DNA from: Pseudorhodobacter antarcticus
GTDB taxonomy: Bacteria > Pseudomonadota > Alphaproteobacteria > Rhodobacterales > Rhodobacteraceae
Direction of reading: 5' to 3'
Assembly: GCA_945862435.1 (NCBI GenBank)
Contig: CAMAXX010000001.1
Span: forward strand, 62,001-126,000
DNA length: 64,000 nt
Shown here: positions 62,457 through 64,000 of the stretch, piece by piece
How the letters are laid out: each line of letters starts with the position of its first letter
Position numbering within the stretch: the first letter of the stretch is position 1
Made by a program: the position numbers and the translations under genes
Notes under the pieces: model-generated
Database searches by the model: none
Told to the model about the DNA's origin: nothing
What the model saw: the letters and a program-made list of their open reading frames with translations, nothing else

Positions 62457-63443
62457 CTATGTCGCAAAGCCAGGGCGATTGCCCCAATCATGCGCATCGC
62501 GGATCATAATGTCCATCGTGCTGCGCTGGGGCTGCCAGCCCAGCACAGTGCGCGCGCGGTCTGACCCAGACACCAGCGCGGCAGCATCGCCCGCACGGCG
62601 CGCGCCATAGGTAACTGGCACAGGGCGGTTGGTGACTATGCTTGCCGCTGCAATCACCTCACGCACAGAAAAGCCCGTTCCAGAGCCAAGGTTGAACGCA
62701 GTGCTGCCGCGCCCATCCAAAAGCCAGTTCAGACCCAAGACATGCGCATCCACCAAATCGCAGACATGCACATAATCACGCAGGCAAGTGCCATCGGGGG
62801 TAGGATAATCGGTGCCAAAAACCGTCAGCGCAGGGCGGCGGCCATCGACCGCGTCCAGCATCAGCGGAATCAGGTGCGTTTCGGGGCGGTGCTGTTCGCC
62901 CACCTCACCATCTGGATCGGCCCCCGCCACGTTGAAATAGCGAAAGATCACGTGTTGCAGGCCAAAGGCCGTGCCGAAATTGGCCAGCATTTCTTCGATC
63001 GCGCGTTTGGACGCGCCATAGGAATTGATCGGGCGTTGGGGGGTATCTTCGGTCAGCACCACGCCGTCTTGGTCGCCATAGGTGGCGCAAGTGGATGAGA
63101 AGACAAAATTCAAACAGCCCGCCGCAACGGCCGCCTCAATCAGGTTCAGCGCGCCGTTCACATTCACCCGCCAGTATTTCGCAGGATCAGCCATCGATTC
63201 GCCCACCAAAGACAGCGCCGCAAAATGCATAACAGCAACAGGGCGATACTGCACAAAGGCGGCGGCAATATCAGCGGGGTTCATCAAATCGCCCTCAACG
63301 CTGGGGCCAAACTTTACTGCCTCGCGCCAACCCGTTGCAAAGTTATCAAAGACCACGGGCACAAACCCCGCGCGGCCCAAGGCTTTGCACGCATGTGCGC
63401 CAATGTAACCCGCCCCCCCAGTCACTAAAACATGCTGCACCAT
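62457..63443 (-). CDS. galE: UDP-glucose 4-epimerase
   Basis: Interconverts UDP-glucose and UDP-galactose. The 328-residue short-chain dehydrogenase-like protein has the NAD motif VTGGAGYIGAHACKAL, the catalytic SSTCATYGD (Ser) and SYGASKRAIEEM (Tyr-x3-Lys), plus FRYFNVAGADPDGEVGE. It supplies UDP-galactose for surface polysaccharide. It lies 44 bases after the RTX gene at the window end. Confidence 0.95.
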   Translation of the reverse strand: MVQHVLVTGGAGYIGAHACKALGRAGFVPVVFDNFATGWREAVKFGPSVEGDLMNPADIAAAFVQYRPVAVMHFAALSLVGESMADPAKYWRVNVNGALNLIEAAVAAGCLNFVFSSTCATYGDQDGVVLTEDTPQRPINSYGASKRAIEEMLANFGTAFGLQHVIFRYFNVAGADPDGEVGEQHRPETHLIPLMLDAVDGRRPALTVFGTDYPTPDGTCLRDYVHVCDLVDAHVLGLNWLLDGRGSTAFNLGSGTGFSVREVIAAASIVTNRPVPVTYGARRAGDAAALVSGSDRARTVLGWQPQRSTMDIMIRDAHDWGNRPGFAT

Positions 63444-63487
63444 TTCAACCCTCCATGCTGGGGTATCTTGGCGCAGCGGCGGGGCAT

Positions 63488-64000
63488 TTAAAAGATAAAA
63501 TCGGCATCCGTAAACGCCGACGCGGCAAGAGGCCCGCCCGTGGCCGAGGTAATAATCAACAGCTCATTTCCATAGGCAATTTCCGCCCCTGTCGCGGTTG
63601 ATGTAATCACCAAAGATTGGGCAGAATAAATCCGCCCCCAACTTGACACATCCAGCCTATCAAGCCCGTCTTGGAAATCGGTAATGCGATCCACACTGCC
63701 ATCGCGGGCAAAGACAAACACATCCTCGTCCGCCCCGCCAGTCAGGGTATCGGCCCCTGCCCCATCATGCAAAAAATCCGCGCCGCCGCCTGCTTGGATC
63801 ACATCGCCGCTTTCGCTGCCAAGAAGCCGCTCATCCGCGCCAGTGCCTGTGGCCACCCCGCCACTTGCCGCAATGCGCGCGCCCAGATTGCCCAAAGCAA
63901 GATCATAGCGAAAGATTTGATCCGCCCCGCTATCCACTAAAAACACGGCAACATAACTGCCCATTAATTGCGCCTTTACCGCGGTGACAGCGGTCAATCC
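63488..64000 (-). CDS. C-terminal part of an RTX calcium-binding protein (cut by window edge)
   Basis: Only the 3' end is in the window; the first visible Met is probably internal and the gene continues past 64000. Visible features are a beta-propeller-like segment (YVAVFLVDSGADQIFRYDL) and RTX repeats (LGSESGDVIQAGGGADFLHD and GAGADTLTGGADEDVFVF). The end is DRITDFQDGLDRLDVSSWG...FIF, the typical M10-type serralysin C-terminal module that serves type I secretion. It is a smaller relative of the RTX/Hint protein at 33-39 kb but has no Hint domain at its end. Confidence 0.85.
   Translation of the reverse strand, partial: GLTAVTAVKAQLMGSYVAVFLVDSGADQIFRYDLALGNLGARIAASGGVATGTGADERLLGSESGDVIQAGGGADFLHDGAGADTLTGGADEDVFVFARDGSVDRITDFQDGLDRLDVSSWGRIYSAQSLVITSTATGAEIAYGNELLIITSATGGPLAASAFTDADFIF

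Overview
The window looks like chromosomal DNA of an alphaproteobacterium of the family Rhodobacteraceae (roseobacter/Rhodobacter group). This rests on the gene content and order: hisD-UPF0262-low-molecular-weight phosphatase, hom...glpX-recJ, heterotetrameric sarcosine oxidase, acuI, RTX/Hint proteins and an alphaproteobacterial-type LexA box. G+C is high (roughly 60 % by eye). Genes are densely packed, and four-base ATGA overlaps are frequent. No species call is possible from sequence alone.

Layout. 1-5.3 kb: a Nudix hydrolase, a membrane desaturase, two lipoproteins, an orphan ImuA-like SOS gene behind a LexA box, and metG. 5.4-8.3 kb: hisD, UPF0262 and a phosphatase-like gene, then a YefM-YoeB toxin-antitoxin operon with a clear operator. 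8.4-18.2 kb (minus strand): soxB-soxD-soxA-soxG (sarcosine oxidase), dnaG, rpoD and an AT-rich membrane-protein gene translationally coupled to rpoD. 18.5-21.6 kb: three Tad-pilus-type pseudopilin/TadG genes. 21.7-30.3 kb: pirin, a small lipoprotein, hom, a subtilase plus outer-membrane-like pair, a 61-residue ORF, glpX, recJ, tRNA-Glu and a universal stress protein behind an FNR-type box. 30.3-33.2 kb: an M48 protease, a DUF898 membrane protein and an NsrR-type regulator. 33.2-39.6 kb: a 1,861-residue RTX protein ending in a Hint domain, its 232-residue upstream partner, and a clear terminator. 40.2-45.0 kb: a small membrane protein, acuI and modE-modABC with two ModE-like boxes.

45.0-49.4 kb is the most unusual part: an amino-sugar (GalNAc/GlcNAc-type) catabolic operon in which intact genes (oxidoreductase, ROK kinase, deacetylase) alternate with relics of a sugar-ABC ATPase, an AgaS-type isomerase and a KbaZ/GatZ-type aldolase subunit. 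49.6-54.3 kb: glycolate oxidase glcDEF and a DMT-family exporter. 54.3-61.7 kb: a complete five-step histidine-degradation locus, hutF-hutC diverging from hutI-hutH-hutG-hutU across a palindromic operator. 61.7-64 kb: rpe, galE and the end of a second RTX protein.

How the genes work together. Much of the window is small-nitrogen-compound and C1/C2 catabolism (sarcosine, histidine, glycolate, amino sugars) typical of marine heterotrophs, mixed with core genes (rpoD, dnaG, metG, hisD, hom, recJ). Secreted or surface functions (Tad-type genes, RTX/Hint proteins, subtilase) are interspersed. The regulatory sites listed are pattern-based inferences; product names rest on recognised motifs, not on database searches.
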